Shown in pieces: positions 5,429 to 6,898 of a stretch of 6,898 nt of DNA (position 1 is its first letter; each line of letters begins with the position of its first letter). Made by a program: the position numbers and the translations under genes. Under the pieces are notes generated by a model that ran no database searches, was not told the DNA's origin, and was given only the letters and a program-made list of their open reading frames with translations. This stretch comes from Bacillota bacterium (lineage in GTDB: Bacteria; Bacillota; Clostridia; Tissierellales; Peptoniphilaceae). The stretch lies in NCBI GenBank assembly GCA_023393815.1, contig JAEXBU010000010.1:1-6898 (forward strand), written 5' to 3'.

Positions 5429-6051
5429 TAGTTATACACCTCCACGATTTTGTCCAGCGCATCCTTGGTAAGGATCAGGGAGTCGTATTTTAAGATGTCG
5501 TAAACGTTCATGGTGCCTACGGAAGAGACTTCGACGTTGGGAAGATTTCTTGCGCTTAATACGACGTTTTTATCGCTGTCGGCCGTTACAATCAAGGCTT
5601 TTTTTGCAGCGCCCATATTGTTCAGCGCATCTTTCAAATCTTTCGTCTTCGGCGCATCCAAGGCTAAGCGATCGACGACTACGAGTTCTTTTTCTTGAAC
5701 CTTCGACGTCAAGACGGATTTCATCGCTAAGCGACGTACCTTTTTCGGGGTCGTGTAACGGTAGCTTCTCGGCTTCGGTGCAAAGACGATCCCACCTCCG
5801 CGCCATTGCGGCGAACGAATGGAACCTTGTCTCGCACGGCCCGTACCCTTTTGTCTCCAGGGTTTCTTTCCGCCGCCGCGAACTTCTGCGCGAGTTTTGG
5901 CGGACTGTGTACCTTGACGTCTGTTGGCGAGAATGTTCTTCACTACCAAATAGACGACGTGTTCGTTTATTTCTACATTAAAGATATCGTCGGAAAGTTC
6001 GATTTCTTCTACGGACTTGCCGGCCATATCGATCATTTGAAACTTAGTCAT
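5428..6051 (-). CDS. rplD: 50S ribosomal protein L4
   Basis: L4 binds 23S rRNA domain I. Its extended loop reaches the peptide-exit tunnel constriction opposite L22, where macrolide-resistance changes map. In E. coli, L4 also represses the S10 operon. The 207 aa product is the usual bacterial size. It begins MTKFQMIDMAGKSVEEIEL, and the tunnel loop is at about 44-88 (RRQGTQSAKTRAEVRGGGKK, then PWRQKGTGRARQGSIRSPQWRGGG). The C-terminal globular part includes NLPNVEVSSVGTMNVYDILKYD. The ATG at 6049-6051 has AGGAGG at 6061-6066 with a 9 nt spacer, 20 nt after rplC. Whether L4 regulates this operon cannot be judged, because the leader upstream of rpsJ is outside the window. Confidence 0.97.
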   Translation of the reverse strand: MTKFQMIDMAGKSVEEIELSDDIFNVEINEHVVYLVVKNILANRRQGTQSAKTRAEVRGGGKKPWRQKGTGRARQGSIRSPQWRGGGIVFAPKPRSYRYTTPKKVRRLAMKSVLTSKVQEKELVVVDRLALDAPKTKDLKDALNNMGAAKKALIVTADSDKNVVLSARNLPNVEVSSVGTMNVYDILKYDSLILTKDALDKIVEVYN

Positions 6052-6071
6052 TATTCGCGTCCTCCTCTCGC

Positions 6072-6704
6072 TTATTTACCATTTTTAACCGTGGCGCGAA
6101 CGCGAACGAGTCCGTTTTTCGGCCCGGGAACAGCGCCTTTAATCAAAAGGAAGTTGTTGTCGCTGTCGACCCGTACAACCTCCAGGTTTTGAACCGTTAC
6201 CCGTTCATTCCCCATGCGCCCCATCATGCGGTGGCCTTTCCATACGCGACCCGGGTAGGATGCAGCCCCCATGCCGCCGGGCATTCTGTGGAACTTGGAA
6301 CCGTGGGTTTCGCGGCCTCGACCGAAGTTGTGGCGTTTGATCAAACCGGCCGTGCCTTTCCCTTTGCTGATGCCGGTAATGTCGACTTTGTCGCCGACTT
6401 CAAAGACACTCACATCCAGCGTGTCGCCCACCTTGTACTCTTCGCCGTCGGCGACGGGGAATTCACGCAAGTAGCGCTTGTATTCCACCCCGGCCTTGTC
6501 GAAATGACCTTTTAAGGGCTTGTTGACGCGTTTTTCTTTTACGGCACCAGTTGCCACTTGAATCGCTTCATAACCGTCGATGTCTACAGTCTTTCGTTGA
6601 ACGACTACTTGGGGTTCAACCGCTACGACCGTGACGGGCACTTGTACGCCTTCTTCGGTAAAGATTTGGGTCATGCCAATCTTTTTACCTAATGCACATT
6701 TCAT
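6072..6704 (-). CDS. rplC: 50S ribosomal protein L3
   Basis: L3 starts 50S assembly at the 3' end of 23S rRNA and sends a loop to the peptidyl-transferase centre. The 210 aa product begins MKCALGKKIGMTQIFTEEG. It contains FGRGRETHGSKFHRMPGGMG (127-146), then YPGRVWKGHRMMGRMGNERV and TVQNLEVVRVD (170-180), the L3 signature region. The glutamine methylated by PrmB in E. coli L3 (context GSIGQNQTPG) is replaced here: the aligned stretch reads GGMGAASYPG. That is common outside Proteobacteria. The ATG at 6702-6704 has GGAGG at 6711-6715 with a 6 nt spacer. The 50 nt spacer to rpsJ is the longest in the window. Confidence 0.97.
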   Translation of the reverse strand: MKCALGKKIGMTQIFTEEGVQVPVTVVAVEPQVVVQRKTVDIDGYEAIQVATGAVKEKRVNKPLKGHFDKAGVEYKRYLREFPVADGEEYKVGDTLDVSVFEVGDKVDITGISKGKGTAGLIKRHNFGRGRETHGSKFHRMPGGMGAASYPGRVWKGHRMMGRMGNERVTVQNLEVVRVDSDNNFLLIKGAVPGPKNGLVRVRATVKNGK

Positions 6705-6754
6705 AAAATACCTCCATTACAGCGGATTGCTCAGCAATCATATAGTCCGACAGC
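6705..6754 (-). other. rpsJ-rplC spacer with a small hairpin
   Basis: This 50 nt gap is twice as long as any other spacer here. On the minus strand it contains a perfect 6 bp inverted repeat with a 3 nt loop, GATTGC-TGA-GCAATC (6725-6739), followed by the rplC SD (6711-6715). There is no U-tract after the stem, so it is not an intrinsic terminator. The pentamer GCTGT also occurs on both sides of the stem. I see no convincing -35/-10 pair. The stem could affect rplC translation or RNA processing, or be chance. Confidence 0.4.
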
Positions 6755-6898
6755 TTACAGTTTTATCTCGATATCTACACCTGCAGGCAGATTGAGCTTC
6801 ATTAACGAATCCACGGTTTTTTGATTCGGGTTCATGATGTCGATAAGACGCTTGTGCGTTCTTTGTTCGAATTGTTCCCGGCTGTCCTTGTGTTTGTG
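6755..6898 (-). CDS. rpsJ: 30S ribosomal protein S10, C-terminal fragment (cut by window edge)
   Basis: S10 is a 30S head protein that also acts as NusE in transcription antitermination, linking NusB and NusG to RNA polymerase. Only the last 47 codons plus TAA (6755-6757) are present; the start lies right of the window. The peptide reads KDSREQFEQRTHKRLIDI, then QKTVDSLMKLNLPAGVDIEIKL, the standard S10 ending (DSREQFExRTHKRLIDI, LPAGVDIEIKL). Homologues are about 100-105 aa, so slightly more than half is missing. It is the first gene of the S10 cluster, and the operon promoter and any leader regulation should lie upstream, outside this window. Confidence 0.96.
   Translation of the reverse strand, partial: HKHKDSREQFEQRTHKRLIDIMNPNQKTVDSLMKLNLPAGVDIEIKL

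Larger units (their letters stand above)
1..6898 (-). other. S10-spc ribosomal protein operon segment
   Basis: Seventeen ribosomal protein genes run in one direction, with 3-25 nt spacers (50 nt once) and two short overlaps. Order and content match the bacterial S10 cluster (S10 to S17) joined directly to spc (L14 onward). No promoter or terminator is visible inside, so a single transcript is inferred, as is known for Bacillus subtilis. There is no gene-free stretch over 50 nt. Confidence 0.9.

Noticed and set aside
6725..6739. Intrinsic terminator between rpsJ and rplC
   Set aside because: The stem is only 6 bp and no U-run follows it on the transcribed strand, and termination here would cut off the rest of the operon.
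1..6898. A new or mobile system hidden in the window
   Set aside because: Every base is in or within 50 nt of a standard ribosomal protein gene in conserved order; there are no inserted genes, terminal repeats, tRNA sites or CRISPR-like arrays.

Overview
The window is a continuous stretch of a bacterial ribosomal-protein operon, read entirely on the minus strand. In transcription order (right to left) it runs: 3' part of rpsJ (S10), rplC (L3), rplD (L4), rplW (L23), rplB (L2), rpsS (S19), rplV (L22), rpsC (S3), rplP (L16), rpmC (L29), rpsQ (S17), rplN (L14), rplX (L24), rplE (L5), rpsN (S14, short zinc type), rpsH (S8) and the 5' end of rplF (L6). This is the classical S10 cluster followed directly by the spc cluster. 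Both end genes are cut by the window edges; the other fifteen are complete and look intact.

The organism is most likely a low-to-mid-GC member of the Bacillota (Firmicutes). Evidence: S14 is the short form with two CX2C pairs, nearly every gene has a strong AGGAGG-type Shine-Dalgarno (SD) site, and the S10 and spc clusters are joined without a break. The protein sequences look more clostridial/tissierellial than bacillar, but that finer placement is an impression and would need a tree.

Packing is extremely tight. The spacers are 3 to 25 nt, apart from a 50 nt spacer between rpsJ and rplC. Two pairs overlap: rplD/rplW by 1 nt (TAATG) and rplP/rpmC by 11 nt. No promoter or intrinsic terminator is visible in any spacer, so the genes are probably read from a promoter upstream of rpsJ, beyond the right edge. 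All 16 visible stop codons are TAA, and at several junctions the stop codon runs straight into the next SD site (TAAGGAGG), consistent with translational coupling and high expression.

The products are all ribosome components. L2, L3, L4, L22, L23, L29, L24, L14, L16 and L5 belong to the 50S subunit (peptidyl-transferase core, exit tunnel, subunit bridge, central protuberance). S10, S19, S3, S14, S17 and S8 belong to the 30S subunit (mostly head, with S17 and S8 in the body and platform).

I found no mobile element, CRISPR array, tRNA, foreign gene or undescribed system. The points below are small: start-codon choices, a repetitive basic tail on S3, a weak hairpin in the longest spacer, and the stop/SD junction pattern.
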